A program made the position numbers and the translations under genes. A DNA stretch of 64,000 nt, from the NCBI RefSeq assembly GCF_900180345.1, contig NZ_FXLV01000001.1, forward strand, positions 1-64,000, in the 5' to 3' direction. Shown one piece after another: positions 36,572 through 46,695 of this stretch (positions are counted from its first letter, which is position 1; every line of letters starts with the position of its first letter). Source of the stretch: Bathymodiolus heckerae thiotrophic gill symbiont (GTDB taxonomy: Bacteria; Pseudomonadota; Gammaproteobacteria; PS1; Pseudothioglobaceae). The notes beneath the pieces are model-generated. The model searched no databases, had not been told where the DNA came from, and worked only from the letters and a program-made list of their open reading frames with translations.

Positions 36572-37132
36572 TTAATTTTTTTTTTCTTGGGAAATGGCTT
36601 TTTCAGTCCAAATCCAAATGTAATCTGCGCCACTAAGCACTGTTGAGGTAGCAACGATAATAAAGAAAATCGTCGCCCATGAGGACAATGCGGGGTACAA
36701 CTGCACGGTAACTAGAAACAATACCAATGTGATTTGCAATGCGGTGTTAATTTTTGAAAGTTTAGAGGGTGTTAGTAGGATATTTTTGGCGTGTCCATTG
36801 CCCATAAAACTGCCTACCGTGCCTGAGACAATCATCAAATCCCGTAAGAAAATCAGCGCCAACAGCCACAATGGCAAAAGCCCGATAATATAAAGCACGA
36901 TAAAACTACTGACCAATAAAAGCTTGTCGGCGACAGGATCAAGGATAGATCCAAGTCTGGTTTGAAAAGCGTATCGTTTGGCAATCCAGCCGTCTAAGGC
37001 ATCGGTAATGCCAGCAACAAAGAACAATACCATCGCTAAAAAATATTGATGATTTAACAAAGTTAAAGCCACAGGCACTGTTAAAATAATGCGTAAAATT
37101 GAAAGTGCGTTTGGCAGTGAAGAAAAGCTCAT
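36572..37132 (-). CDS. pgsA: CDP-alcohol phosphatidyltransferase (phosphatidylglycerophosphate synthase-like)
   Basis: A 186-residue membrane enzyme with the CDP-alcohol phosphatidyltransferase motif spread over residues ~44-68: DALDGWIAKR, then G, then DPVADKLL (D-x2-DG-x2-A-K/R...G-x3-D-x3-D). Four to five hydrophobic segments follow. In phosphatidylglycerol synthesis it joins CDP-diacylglycerol to glycerol 3-phosphate; related enzymes make cardiolipin or phosphatidylserine, so the substrate is probable, not certain. It diverges from purM. Confidence 0.83.
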   Translation of the reverse strand: MSFSSLPNALSILRIILTVPVALTLLNHQYFLAMVLFFVAGITDALDGWIAKRYAFQTRLGSILDPVADKLLLVSSFIVLYIIGLLPLWLLALIFLRDLMIVSGTVGSFMGNGHAKNILLTPSKLSKINTALQITLVLFLVTVQLYPALSSWATIFFIIVATSTVLSGADYIWIWTEKAISQEKKN

Positions 37133-37174
37133 TGTAAGACGAATAAAATTGAATAATTATACGGAAAAAAATCT

Positions 37175-38176
37175 ATGTCATCATTGACTTACCAAGACGC
37201 TGGCGTTGATATTAACAAAGGCAACGATTTAATCGAACAAATCAAACCCATTGCCAACTCCACCAGCAGAGAAGGTGTGTTAGCGGGGTTAGGCGGTTTT
37301 GGTGCGATGTTTGAATTGCCTATCAACAAATATAAAAACCCCGTACTCATCTCTGGTACTGATGGCGTAGGCACTAAGCTCAAAGTAGCTGAAATGCTGG
37401 GCAAGCACGATACCATTGGCATTGATTTGGTAGCCATGTGTGTGAATGACTTAATCGTCCAAGGCGCTGAGCCTTTGTTTTTTTTAGACTACTACGCCAC
37501 GGGCAAACTAAACACTGATATTGCGGTATCGGTCATCTCTGGTATTGGCGAAGGTTGCAGGCAATCAGGTTGTGCGTTGATTGGCGGGGAAACAGCCGAA
37601 ATGCCAGGTATGTATGCAGGTGAAGATTATGATTTGGCGGGTTTTTGTGTCGGCATTGCCGAAAAAGAAGCAGTGATTGACGGCAGCAAAGTAGCCAATG
37701 GCGACCACATTATTGCACTCGGATCGTCGGGTCCACATTCTAACGGTTATTCGTTAATTCGCAAGGTGTTAGAACGCACCAAACCCACTGAAGAGCAACT
37801 ACAACAGCTGATTGAGCCAACTAAAATTTATGTAAAATCCGTTTTATCCCTACTCGAAAAACACTCAGTTCACGCCATTTCACATATTACTGGAGGTGGC
37901 TTGTTAGAAAACATTCCTCGAGTGTTGCCAAACAATTTGGCGGCAAAATTAGACGCAAATTCTTGGACATTGCCTGCCATTTTTCAATTCTTACAGGACA
38001 ATGGCAATATTGAAACGACAGAAATGTATCGGGTATTTAATTGTGGTGTAGGCATGGTGCTGGTGCTCAGTAGCAGTAAAAGTGCTGATGCCATCAAACA
38101 CCTAGAAGCACAAGGCGAGGTGGCTTGGCTGATTGGTGAAATCGTTGAAAACAATGGCAAACAAGTCATTGTCTAG
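37175..38176 (+). CDS. purM: phosphoribosylformylglycinamidine cyclo-ligase
   Basis: PurM (AIR synthetase) makes 5-aminoimidazole ribonucleotide in purine synthesis. The 333-residue protein opens with [11 protein letters not shown] (family signature) and has [40 protein letters not shown] and HITGGGL. The length is near the E. coli value (345). It overlaps purN by 20 bp. Confidence 0.97.
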   Translation: MSSLTYQDAGVDINKGNDLIEQIKPIANSTSREGVLAGLGGFGAMFELPINKYKNPVLISGTDGVGTKLKVAEMLGKHDTIGIDLVAMCVNDLIVQGAEPLFFLDYYATGKLNTDIAVSVISGIGEGCRQSGCALIGGETAEMPGMYAGEDYDLAGFCVGIAEKEAVIDGSKVANGDHIIALGSSGPHSNGYSLIRKVLERTKPTEEQLQQLIEPTKIYVKSVLSLLEKHSVHAISHITGGGLLENIPRVLPNNLAAKLDANSWTLPAIFQFLQDNGNIETTEMYRVFNCGVGMVLVLSSSKSADAIKHLEAQGEVAWLIGEIVENNGKQVIV

Positions 38177-38729
38177 CGTCGTTATTCTTATTTCGGGTTC
38201 AGGTTCAAACCTGCAATCCATTATTAACAATGCCGATAATATCGGCATCAAAATCGACTGCGTGATTAGCAATAAAATCGATGCTTTTGGTTTAGAACGA
38301 GCGAAAAACGCAGGCATTGCCACCAAAGTCATTGACCACACGCAGTTTGCCACTCGTGAAGACTTTGACCAAAATCTAACACAACACATCAATACCTTTA
38401 ATCCAGAATTAATTATATTAGCAGGCTTTATGCGTATTTTATCGGCTAAATTTATTGATGCCTTTGCAGGGAAAATCCTTAATATTCATCCTGCTCTTTT
38501 GCCAAAGTTCAAAGGACTTAATACCCATCAACGCGCAATTGATGCGAGGGAGAAATTTGCTGGCGCAAGCGTACATTTTGTTACCAATAAATTGGATTCT
38601 GGCGAGGTAATATTGCAAAAATCAGTGGCAATTGAGGCAAACGATGATGCACTAAAACTAGCAAAAAAAGTGCTAGAACAAGAACATATTCTCTATCCAA
38701 AAGCCATTCAAAAGGTTTTGCAAAGATGA
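38157..38729 (+). CDS. purN: phosphoribosylglycinamide formyltransferase
   Basis: PurN adds a formyl group from 10-formyl-tetrahydrofolate to GAR. The 190-residue protein begins after the SGSGSNLQ phosphate-binding loop motif near the N-terminus ([13 protein letters not shown]). It has AGFMRIL, the catalytic [12 protein letters not shown] and [16 protein letters not shown] prefer the ATG at 38157 to 38133 because the longer start runs into purM and adds a non-conserved extension. Confidence 0.95.
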   Translation, partial: ANKSLSSVVILISGSGSNLQSIINNADNIGIKIDCVISNKIDAFGLERAKNAGIATKVIDHTQFATREDFDQNLTQHINTFNPELIILAGFMRILSAKFIDAFAGKILNIHPALLPKFKGLNTHQRAIDAREKFAGASVHFVTNKLDSGEVILQKSVAIEANDDALKLAKKVLEQEHILYPKAIQKVLQR

Positions 38730-39316
38730 GGTTTTTATTGCTACTCCTACTGTCTTCTTCGGCATTGGCGCTCAAACCGCATACAGCTATTTATACCATA
38801 CTCCACACTGGTACAGGCGTTGAAGTTGCTACTGAACGGCGTGTCCTTAGCAAAGAAGATGGAGTGTATCATTACAACGCTACTGCAAGACCTTCTGGGC
38901 TTGGTGCACTTTTTGCCTCGGGCTACAAAATAGATGCCAAATCAAGTTTCATTATTAACAAGGCTGCGCTAGTGTCAGTCCATTTTCAATACCTTGAGCG
39001 TAACGATGATAAAGTCAAAAAAGATTATGATATTTATCCAAAAGACCAGCAAATTGATCAGTTGGGCTTGTTTCTAGCTTTTACCAATGCATTAGAGAGA
39101 AATCCAAACCAAACTGATTTTTACTTCACAGTTCATGATGGAAAAAAGGCGGAAAAAAATCACTACCAACAAGTCTCAAATAAGGATAAAAATTTAATTA
39201 AAATTATCGATTCAAAATATATGGAAGCCTACTTTGCTAAAGACAAATATTATTTACCTGTCTTGGTCAAACTTAAGAATATTATTTATGAATTAACATC
39301 AGTTCAATTTCAGTAA
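38726..39316 (+). CDS. DUF3108-domain exported protein
   Basis: A 196-residue protein with a signal peptide ([14 protein letters not shown]) and a DUF3108 beta-rich domain that follows: [20 protein letters not shown], then [19 protein letters not shown]3108 proteins are periplasmic and of unknown role, often next to purN. It overlaps purN by 4 bp, and its 3' end overlaps the convergent uvrA by 18 bp. Confidence 0.82.
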   Translation: MRFLLLLLLSSSALALKPHTAIYTILHTGTGVEVATERRVLSKEDGVYHYNATARPSGLGALFASGYKIDAKSSFIINKAALVSVHFQYLERNDDKVKKDYDIYPKDQQIDQLGLFLAFTNALERNPNQTDFYFTVHDGKKAEKNHYQQVSNKDKNLIKIIDSKYMEAYFAKDKYYLPVLVKLKNIIYELTSVQFQ

Positions 39317-42124
39317 GGACTTCAAGTATTGCCCTGTGTAAGATTTTTTGACTTTTACAACTTCTTCTGGGGTTCCCGTTGCAATAATATCGCCGCCTTT
39401 ATCGCCGCCCTCAGGACCCAAATCAACAATCCAGTCTGCCGTTTTAATCACATCAAGATTATGCTCAATAATGACAATGGTATTTTCTCTTTCTCGTAGG
39501 CGAGTAATCACGGATAATAACTGCTTAATGTCGTGAAAATGCAGACCTGTGGTCGGTTCATCAAGAATATACAAGGTTTGTCCTGTGTCTATTTTTGATA
39601 ATTCTTTGGCGAGTTTAATACGCTGTGCTTCGCCACCAGATAAGGTTGTGGCATTTTGCCCCAGAGTGATATAAGACAAACCCACATCCATCAAAGTTTG
39701 TAATTTTTGCTTAATTTTTGGAATAGGTTCAAAGAACGCAACAGCGGTTTCAACCGTCATATCCAACACCTGTGCAATGGTTTTACCTTTGTAAGAAATT
39801 TCTAAAGTTTCACGGTTGTAACGATGCCCATCACACACATCACAAGACACATAAATATCAGCCAAAAAGTGCATTTCTACTTTAATTAGCCCATCACCCT
39901 TACACGCCTCACAACGACCACCCTTAATATTAAAACTAAATCGTCCCGCTTTGTAACCACGAGAACGCGCCTCTAAGGTTTGCGCAAACAGATCGCGAAT
40001 AAGCGTGAATACACCTGTGTAAGTAGCAGAATTAGAGCGAGGCGTGCGCCCAATCGGACTTTGGTCAATATTTACCACTTTATCAAAATAATCCAAACCT
40101 GTGATAGATTTATACGGCGAGGGCGTAGTTTGCGCACGATTAAGATGTTTGGCAGCCAACGAATACAAAGTATCGTTAATCAGGGTGGATTTTCCAGAGC
40201 CGGAAACCCCTGTCACACAAGTTAAAACGCCCACAGGGATAGACAAATCCACTTGCTTTAAATTATTACCCGTGGCGCCCTTGATGTGTAGCCACTTACT
40301 TGATTTTTTGCGTTTCTTCGGCACAGCAATACTTTGGCGACCGCTGATATAATCCCCAGTGATTGAGTTAGGATTGTCGGCAATTTGTTGTGGTGTGCCA
40401 GTGGCAATAATTTCACCACCATGCACGCCTGCACCAGGACCAATATCAACCACAAAATCTGCTTGTTTAATAGCGTCTTCGTCATGTTCGACCACAATCA
40501 CTGTATTGCCAATATCACGCAAATAAGTTAAAGTATTTAGCAGTTTTTGGTTATCGCGCTGATGTAGTCCGATAGAAGGCTCGTCCAATACATACAACAC
40601 ACCCATAAGTCCTGCGCCAATCTGACTGGCAAGACGAATTCGTTGCGCCTCTCCGCCTGACAGTGTGTTGGAACGGCGGTCTAGGCTTAAATACTCCAAA
40701 CCAACATTTAGCAAAAACTCCAGCCGTTGGATAATTTCTTTAAGAATTTTCTCAGCAATCTCACCACGAACACCTTCAAGATTTAAATTTTTAAAAAACT
40801 CATGGCTGCTGGCAATCGAAAGTTTGGTAATATTAGATAAATTGTAATCGGCAATAAAAACATTTCTAGCAGATTCGTTCAGTCGGTTGCCATCGCAACT
40901 TGTGCAATCTTTACTCACAACGAAACGAGACAACTCCTCTCGCACCGAGCGAATCTCGCTTTCCTCGTATCGGCGCATCATTCTAGGAATCACACCTTCA
41001 AATGGCTTGGGCTTGTTTGACCAACCTTTACGCCCTTTAATTTTTGAAAAATCAATGGTATCTTTGCCACTACCATATAGTACAATCTTTTTATGTTCGG
41101 CACTTAGCTGCTTATATGGTGTCTCAATACTAAAGCCATAATATTGCCCAACCAAAACCAAAATCTGATAAAAATAAGCATTTGAACGGCCCCAGCCGTA
41201 AATTGCGCCATCGGCTAAACTGATTTTAGGATTGCTAATCACTTTATTCTCATCAAAAATATCTTTAACACCCAAGCCATCACAACTTTGGCAAGCGCCA
41301 ATAGGGTTATTAAATGAAAACAATCTAGGCTCAAGTTCGGTTAAAGAATAACCACATTCAACACAGGAAAATTTGGCTGAAAATACCAACTCCTCTTGCT
41401 CTGAATCTTCATCTATTGAAGCAATACGCACCAATCCAGCACTTAAATTTAGTGCTGTTTCTAATGACTCAGACAAGCGTAATACCACATCTTTTCGCAC
41501 TTTAAGACGGTCAACAACAATTTCAATGGTGTGATAAACCTTGCCATCTAACTCATCCATAGCATCTAAATAAACCACTTCCCCATCAACCCGAGCACGC
41601 AAAAACCCCTGATGAGAAAGCTCTGCTAGCATTTTGGTGTGGCTGCCTTTACGGTTTTGCACCACAGGCGCAAGCAGCATAATTTTTTCGCCCTCTGGCA
41701 AAGTCATAATATTGTCCACCATTTGTGAAATGGTTTGCGACACTAAATCAATCTTGTGTTCAGGGCATTTTGGTATACCAACGCGTGCAAATAACAACCT
41801 TAAATAATCATAAATCTCGGTAATGGTACCAACAGTTGAGCGAGGATTATGTGAGGTGGATTTTTGCTCAATGGAGATAGCGGGCGATAAACCCTCAATA
41901 TGATCCACATCAGGTTTTTCCATTAACGACAAAAATTGCCGTGCATAGGCTGATAACGACTCAACATAACGGCGCTGCCCTTCGGCATAAATCGTGTCAA
42001 ATGCCAGCGATGACTTACCCGAGCCAGACAAGCCCGTAATGACCACCAATTTGTTACGAGGAATATCAATATCAATATTTTTTAGATTGTGGACTCTGGC
42101 GCCACGAATGCTAATTTGTTCCAT
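39299..42124 (-). CDS. uvrA: excinuclease ABC subunit UvrA
   Basis: A 941-residue DNA damage sensor of nucleotide excision repair. It has two ABC ATPase halves, with [12 protein letters not shown] and [13 protein letters not shown] Walker A motifs and two LSGGEAQRI signature motifs. Zinc-binding cysteine pairs are in CVECGY/CQSCDG and [14 protein letters not shown]. The start at 42124 (MEQISIRGA) is chosen over 42139 because it matches the canonical UvrA N-terminus and length (940 in E. coli). It diverges from pyrH. Confidence 0.97.
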   Translation of the reverse strand: MEQISIRGARVHNLKNIDIDIPRNKLVVITGLSGSGKSSLAFDTIYAEGQRRYVESLSAYARQFLSLMEKPDVDHIEGLSPAISIEQKSTSHNPRSTVGTITEIYDYLRLLFARVGIPKCPEHKIDLVSQTISQMVDNIMTLPEGEKIMLLAPVVQNRKGSHTKMLAELSHQGFLRARVDGEVVYLDAMDELDGKVYHTIEIVVDRLKVRKDVVLRLSESLETALNLSAGLVRIASIDEDSEQEELVFSAKFSCVECGYSLTELEPRLFSFNNPIGACQSCDGLGVKDIFDENKVISNPKISLADGAIYGWGRSNAYFYQILVLVGQYYGFSIETPYKQLSAEHKKIVLYGSGKDTIDFSKIKGRKGWSNKPKPFEGVIPRMMRRYEESEIRSVREELSRFVVSKDCTSCDGNRLNESARNVFIADYNLSNITKLSIASSHEFFKNLNLEGVRGEIAEKILKEIIQRLEFLLNVGLEYLSLDRRSNTLSGGEAQRIRLASQIGAGLMGVLYVLDEPSIGLHQRDNQKLLNTLTYLRDIGNTVIVVEHDEDAIKQADFVVDIGPGAGVHGGEIIATGTPQQIADNPNSITGDYISGRQSIAVPKKRKKSSKWLHIKGATGNNLKQVDLSIPVGVLTCVTGVSGSGKSTLINDTLYSLAAKHLNRAQTTPSPYKSITGLDYFDKVVNIDQSPIGRTPRSNSATYTGVFTLIRDLFAQTLEARSRGYKAGRFSFNIKGGRCEACKGDGLIKVEMHFLADIYVSCDVCDGHRYNRETLEISYKGKTIAQVLDMTVETAVAFFEPIPKIKQKLQTLMDVGLSYITLGQNATTLSGGEAQRIKLAKELSKIDTGQTLYILDEPTTGLHFHDIKQLLSVITRLRERENTIVIIEHNLDVIKTADWIVDLGPEGGDKGGDIIATGTPEEVVKVKKSYTGQYLKSLLKLN

Positions 42125-42198
42125 AAATATGTCAGGCAAAGGATTAATTATAACGGTAAAATTGCCATATTTAAAATATTTAAATCAATATCCCAATC

Positions 42199-42912
42199 AT
42201 GAGTAAATATAAACGCATTCTCTTGAAACTTAGCGGCGAAGCACTTGCTACTGAGAACAACACGCTAGACCCAAAGACGCTCAGTCAAGTGGTGGATATT
42301 ATTCACTCAGCGCTTAAACAAAAAGTGGAAGTGGGCATTGTTGTCGGCGGTGGTAATATCTTTAGAGGCGCAGCACTTGCTAAAGTAGGTATGAATCGTG
42401 TAACGGGCGACCACATGGGCATGTTAGCTACCGTGATTAATGCTTTGGCGATTGGCGATGCTTGCAGGCGTGCAAATATTGATGTGTTGGTCATGTCAGG
42501 CTTTACTATTGGTGGTGGGGTTTGTGACCCCGTTGATCACAACAAAGCTAAGCAAGCACTGAGTGCTGGCAAAGTAGTGATTTTCTCAGCAGGTACAGGC
42601 AGTCCGTGTTTTACGACTGATACAGGTGCGGTATTACGAGGCATTGAAATTGAAGCGGATGTGGTTTTTAAAGCCACTAAAGTTGATGGCGTTTACACCG
42701 ATGACCCAGTAAAAAACCCTAATGCCACACGCTACGAAACCCTGAGTTTTAACGAAGCCATTGAAAAAAACCTACAAATTATGGACACAGCAGCGTTTGC
42801 ACTGTGTCGTGAACACGGTTTAGATATTTGTGTTTTTAGTATGCTTGAAAATACCAATACACTGTCTGATATTTTAAATGGCAAGCCTTCTGGCACCATT
42901 ATTCACCCTTAA
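42199..42912 (+). CDS. pyrH: UMP kinase
   Basis: A 237-residue bacterial UMP kinase that makes UDP from UMP, of the amino-acid-kinase fold. It has [12 protein letters not shown] at the N-terminus, [11 protein letters not shown], the allosteric/UMP-binding region ATVINALAI and [13 protein letters not shown]. It lies 9 bp upstream of frr; this pairing is widespread (tsf-pyrH-frr), although tsf is not present upstream here. Confidence 0.97.
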   Translation: MSKYKRILLKLSGEALATENNTLDPKTLSQVVDIIHSALKQKVEVGIVVGGGNIFRGAALAKVGMNRVTGDHMGMLATVINALAIGDACRRANIDVLVMSGFTIGGGVCDPVDHNKAKQALSAGKVVIFSAGTGSPCFTTDTGAVLRGIEIEADVVFKATKVDGVYTDDPVKNPNATRYETLSFNEAIEKNLQIMDTAAFALCREHGLDICVFSMLENTNTLSDILNGKPSGTIIHP

Positions 42913-42921
42913 GGATTAACT

Positions 42922-43479
42922 ATGTTAAATGAAATACAGCAAGACGCTAATGAACGCATGAACAAAAGCATCGTCTCATTAGAAAATAATTTTAGTAAAA
43001 TTAGAGCAGGTCGTGCACATCCTTCTCTGCTTGAGCAAATCCAAGTTGATTATTACGGCTCGATGGTGCCTATCTCTCAAGTCGGCAATATTGTTGCCGA
43101 AGACTCACGCACACTCAAAGTTTCCGTTTGGGAAAAGGACATGGTAGCCACAGTAGAAAAAGCCATTATGGTATCAGATTTAGGTCTTAATCCTCAGCCT
43201 ATGGGGCAAGTTATTCGCATTCCACTTCCATCCCTCACTGAAGAGCGCAGGCGTGATCTTGTAAAGGTCGTCAGAGATGAAACCGAACAAGCCAAAGTTG
43301 CGATTCGTAATATTCGCCGTGATGCCAATTCTGATTTTAAAGAATTGCTAAAAGACAAAGAAGTTTCAGAAGATGAGGCACGCAAAGCAGAAGAAAATAT
43401 TCAAAAAATTACCGATGATCACATTAAATCAATCGACGCTAAATTAAACGAAAAAGAAAACGCACTGCTTGAAATCTAA
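42922..43479 (+). CDS. frr: ribosome recycling factor
   Basis: A 185-residue tRNA-mimicking protein that with EF-G splits post-termination ribosomes. It has the three-helix domain with [45 protein letters not shown] and [12 protein letters not shown]. It ends 14 bp before a strong terminator. Confidence 0.97.
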   Translation: MLNEIQQDANERMNKSIVSLENNFSKIRAGRAHPSLLEQIQVDYYGSMVPISQVGNIVAEDSRTLKVSVWEKDMVATVEKAIMVSDLGLNPQPMGQVIRIPLPSLTEERRRDLVKVVRDETEQAKVAIRNIRRDANSDFKELLKDKEVSEDEARKAEENIQKITDDHIKSIDAKLNEKENALLEI

Positions 43480-43493
43480 AAAGAGCAGATAAT

Positions 43494-43521
43494 AAAAAAG
43501 CCCGCAATTGCGGGCTTTTTT
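43494..43521. terminator. bidirectional rho-independent terminator after frr
   Basis: The GCCCGC-AATT-GCGGGC stem is flanked by A6 on the left and T6 on the right. It can stop transcription of frr (plus) and of the secreted hypothetical (minus, from 43543). Confidence 0.92.
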
Positions 43522-43542
43522 ATTATGTTTAGTTATTTGATA

Positions 43543-43920
43543 TTAGCCACCATGTGCATCTACACAAGCTAAGTAACTGTCCCATCTCTTAGGTGAAAAC
43601 AATGTACCAAATGAATCAATTGGACCTGTATTATATAAGTAACCGTCAACTTTTGCTGCCTTAAAAATAGCAATATTACTATCAGATAAACCAAGTTTGT
43701 CTTGACAAGCAATATGTGCACGAATAGATACGACTTTATTACCTACGGTTAATTTCAGCGTCTTTGGGGCTTGAGGGCTCTTAACAGATGGGCTATGCTC
43801 AACGCTTGGCATCATTGCCTCTAATGACTCTACTGGACCTGTATCACGGTCATCGCCACCAGCGATAACGCCCGCCGATAAAGTTAATGCTGTTACTAAA
43901 TTTAAAATATTTTTTATCAT
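43543..43920 (-). CDS. exported hypothetical protein
   Basis: A 125-residue protein with a signal peptide (about residues 1-20) and a mature part containing two cysteines (IACQDK and LACVDA) that could pair in the periplasm. Two short stretches look alike: DTGPVESLEAMMPS near the start and NTGPIDSFGTLFSP near the end. A proline/serine-rich linker separates them from the central KLTVGNKVVSI. I do not recognise the family. It ends at the shared terminator with frr. Confidence 0.6.
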   Translation of the reverse strand: MIKNILNLVTALTLSAGVIAGGDDRDTGPVESLEAMMPSVEHSPSVKSPQAPKTLKLTVGNKVVSIRAHIACQDKLGLSDSNIAIFKAAKVDGYLYNTGPIDSFGTLFSPKRWDSYLACVDAHGG

Positions 43921-43986
43921 TTTTCTAACTCCAAGTAATTAAAATGCTATTGCCCAAGTGCATATTATATATAACTACAAACCTCT

Positions 43987-44943
43987 ATGATTAATAATTT
44001 TGCAAAACAATGTTCACAATCAAAATTATCAACAGAATGCGAGCAACTCATTGATATATCAAGAGAGTCTCTGTCTGTTAATAATGGAAATATTCCTAAA
44101 TGGGAGGAAGCTATTGATGAAATTAACAAATATAGCAAAGGTGGAATTGACTATCAAGCACCTTATTTAAAGATTGACACTAAAAATAACAACAGTGAAC
44201 ACCTGCAAAAATCCTTAAAAAAACTGATTCCATGGCGTAAAGGTCCTTATCAAATAGGCAGCTTACAACTTGACAGTGAATGGCGTGGCGATATGAAATG
44301 GGATAGAGTATTATCAAATATTCAACCATTAAAAGGAAAAATTGTGCTAGATGTTGGCTCTGGCAATGGCTATTTCACTTATTTGATGGCATTAGCGGGG
44401 GCAGAATTGGCGCTGGGTATTGAGCCATTTTTATTATTCAATTACCAATTTAGCGCAATTCGCACATTAATAGATAATCCGCCTAATGCGTTTGTCTTGC
44501 CACTCAAACTAGAGCAAATGCCGAAAAAACCATTATTTGATACTGTGTTTTCAATGGGAGTTTTATACCATCAAAAAGACCATTTATTACATTTGGAGCA
44601 ACTTAAAACCGTGCTGACAGAAGATGGAGAACTGATTTTAGAAACACTCATTATTGACAAAAAACAAGGTAATAAAATTATCCCCAAAGACCGTTATGCC
44701 AGAATGCGCAATGTTTGGTGTTTGCCATCAACGGACACATTGCACACTTGGTTAAAAGCAGTTGGGTTTAAAAAAATAAAACTGGTAGATGTAACAAAAA
44801 CCACGCCTGAAGAGCAACGAGCTACGCATTGGATTGGTGATAACACACAATCACTCAAAGATTTTTTAGACCCTGATGATGATAATTTAACCATTGAAGG
44901 ATTGCCAGCACCTCGGCGTGCTATTTTTATTTGTCAAAAATAA
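43987..44943 (+). CDS. cmoB: tRNA U34 carboxymethyltransferase CmoB
   Basis: A 318-residue SAM-superfamily enzyme that converts 5-hydroxyuridine at tRNA position 34 to 5-carboxymethoxyuridine using carboxy-SAM made by CmoA. Key blocks are WRKGPYQIGSLQLDSEWRGDMKWDR, split here as WRKGPYQIG and SEWRGDMKWDR, then VLDVGSGNGYF, GIEPFLLFNYQF, SMGVLYHQKDH, RYARMRNVWCLPS and GLPAPRRAIF. cmoA is not next to it in this window. Its last bases overlap an upstream extension of the following frame only. Confidence 0.95.
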   Translation: MINNFAKQCSQSKLSTECEQLIDISRESLSVNNGNIPKWEEAIDEINKYSKGGIDYQAPYLKIDTKNNNSEHLQKSLKKLIPWRKGPYQIGSLQLDSEWRGDMKWDRVLSNIQPLKGKIVLDVGSGNGYFTYLMALAGAELALGIEPFLLFNYQFSAIRTLIDNPPNAFVLPLKLEQMPKKPLFDTVFSMGVLYHQKDHLLHLEQLKTVLTEDGELILETLIIDKKQGNKIIPKDRYARMRNVWCLPSTDTLHTWLKAVGFKKIKLVDVTKTTPEEQRATHWIGDNTQSLKDFLDPDDDNLTIEGLPAPRRAIFICQK

Positions 44944-44983
44944 ATTAAGTAGTATAATTATTTACTTTTTGGTGCAAATCATT

Positions 44984-45901
44984 ATGATTTCTCGCTCACT
45001 CTTGGTAGCAATACTGTTATTTTCCACAAACGCCTTTGCAACACCCAATATTGTGGTTAGTATTAAGCCTATTCATTCTATTGTTAGCAGTTTAACGCAA
45101 GGAATAACAACGCCAAAATTATTGCTAAAAACCAGTCAATCGCCAGAACATGCCTATTTAAAACCTTCTCAATTATCTTTATTGAGTCATGCGGACTTGG
45201 CTGTTTTTATTCATCCTATTTTTGAAAGTGGATTGAAAAAAGCAATGGACAACCTTGATGCCAACAAAAAACTCATTATTGGCAATATGGAGGATATTTA
45301 TCTTATTTATAATGAGGGATATGAAAGACATGAAGAGCATGAAAATGAAGGGCATAAAGATGAACATGGGCATAGCGAACATCAGGAGGTGGTCAACTAT
45401 CATCTTTGGCTAGATATAAATAATATGCAAATATTTGCAAAAAAATTGACTGGAAAATTGATTAAAATTGACCCTGATAATCAATCAAATTACACCGCCA
45501 ATTTAAACAATCTTGATAAAAATTTGGACAAACTCAAGCAAGCTATTAATCAAAAAATATCAATTTATAAGTCTAGCGTGCTTGCAAGTTATTCCAATAC
45601 TTTTGATTATTTCACCAACGCCAATCAGTTAAAAAAATCAGTCAATATTACGAGTTATCATGGTGAAAGGCTAAGTATACTTAAAATGCTTAAGGCTAAA
45701 AAAATAATGAAAGATACGCAAACAAGATGCTTGCTTGCCACCACAGAAGTACCAAAAAAACGCACCAATTCACTTGTTGAAGGCTTGAATATCAATTCAG
45801 AAAATATAGACATTATAGGCTTTGATATAGCGCAGGGTCCCAAGCACTATTTTGAACTCATACATAATATTGCCAACAAAGTCGCACAATGTCTCAAGTA
45901 A
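44984..45901 (+). CDS. znuA: zinc ABC transporter substrate-binding protein, ZnuA-like
   Basis: A 305-residue periplasmic metal-binding protein with a signal peptide (about residues 1-17). It has VVSIKPIHSIVSSLTQGI, SPEHAYLKPSQLS with the first metal histidine, and a His/Glu/Asp-rich loop (EHENEGHKDEHGHSEH) typical of ZnuA. NYHLWLDINN and ITSYHGE follow with further histidines. The ATG at 44984 is preferred, since an upstream start at 44894 lies in cmoB. No znuB or znuC membrane or ATPase genes are adjacent, so transport partners must be encoded elsewhere. It overlaps bioC by 13 bp. Confidence 0.88.
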   Translation: MISRSLLVAILLFSTNAFATPNIVVSIKPIHSIVSSLTQGITTPKLLLKTSQSPEHAYLKPSQLSLLSHADLAVFIHPIFESGLKKAMDNLDANKKLIIGNMEDIYLIYNEGYERHEEHENEGHKDEHGHSEHQEVVNYHLWLDINNMQIFAKKLTGKLIKIDPDNQSNYTANLNNLDKNLDKLKQAINQKISIYKSSVLASYSNTFDYFTNANQLKKSVNITSYHGERLSILKMLKAKKIMKDTQTRCLLATTEVPKKRTNSLVEGLNINSENIDIIGFDIAQGPKHYFELIHNIANKVAQCLK

Positions 45902-46674
45902 GGTCGGCATTTAATAAAGTGTACTCTCAATACAACGAGCACGCTTTTTTACAAAAAGAAATCGCTATGCGTCTTGACACAAAACTAGAGGTAATTTCTG
46001 GCAATACAGATACTATTTTAGATTTAGGCGCAGGGACAGGTTTGTTGTCCCAATTTCTATTAACACGCTTTCCAAATTCAAAAATAATTTGCCTAGATTT
46101 TGCACAAAAAACGCTTAAAAATAATCCAATAGATTACAAACTATGTGCTGATGCCAATCATTTGCCTTTGGCGAACAACAGTGTTGATGTTGTTATTTCT
46201 AATTTGATGATGCAATGGTGTGGCGACCTTAGTCAACTGTTTGCAGAATGCCATCGAGTGTTGAAAAACGATGGCTTAATATTGTTCTCCACTTTTGGCC
46301 CTGATACACTCAAAGAGTTAAAAAAAAGTTGGGCAGTGGTCGATAATGAAGCCCATGTAAACACCTTTATTGATATGCACGACATTGGTGATAGGCTATT
46401 AAAAAACGGTTTTCAATCACCAGTAATGGAAATGGAGACCCTAACCTTGACCTATCAAACGGTAACGGATTTATTAAAAGATCTAAAAGCCATTGGCGCA
46501 CAAACGGTCGGCTCACGCTCCAAAGCCCTTACAGGTAAGGACAAATTTCAATCAATGATTAAGATGTACGAATCTTATCGCCAAAACGACAAACTGCCTG
46601 CTACTTATGAAGTAATTTACGGACACGCCTGGAAGAGAATAAATAAATTAGGCGCTATTCAGTTAGCGCAATAA
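45889..46674 (+). CDS. bioC: malonyl-ACP O-methyltransferase BioC
   Basis: A 261-residue SAM-dependent methyltransferase that masks malonyl-ACP to start biotin synthesis. It has FNKVYSQYNEHAFLQKEIA near the start, motif I LDLGAGTGLLSQFL, VVISNLMMQWCGDL, the FSTFGPDTLKEL block and a C-terminal LLKDLKAIGAQTVG region, all characteristic of BioC rather than UbiE-type enzymes. It lies isolated from other bio genes, converging on nuoN. Confidence 0.92.
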   Translation: MSQVRSAFNKVYSQYNEHAFLQKEIAMRLDTKLEVISGNTDTILDLGAGTGLLSQFLLTRFPNSKIICLDFAQKTLKNNPIDYKLCADANHLPLANNSVDVVISNLMMQWCGDLSQLFAECHRVLKNDGLILFSTFGPDTLKELKKSWAVVDNEAHVNTFIDMHDIGDRLLKNGFQSPVMEMETLTLTYQTVTDLLKDLKAIGAQTVGSRSKALTGKDKFQSMIKMYESYRQNDKLPATYEVIYGHAWKRINKLGAIQLAQ

Positions 46675-46695
46675 AACGCAGAAAAAAATACGACT

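Noticed and set aside
42125-42139. Longer uvrA start at 42139
   Set aside because: The extra five residues are not found in canonical UvrA; the ATG at 42124 gives the standard N-terminus.
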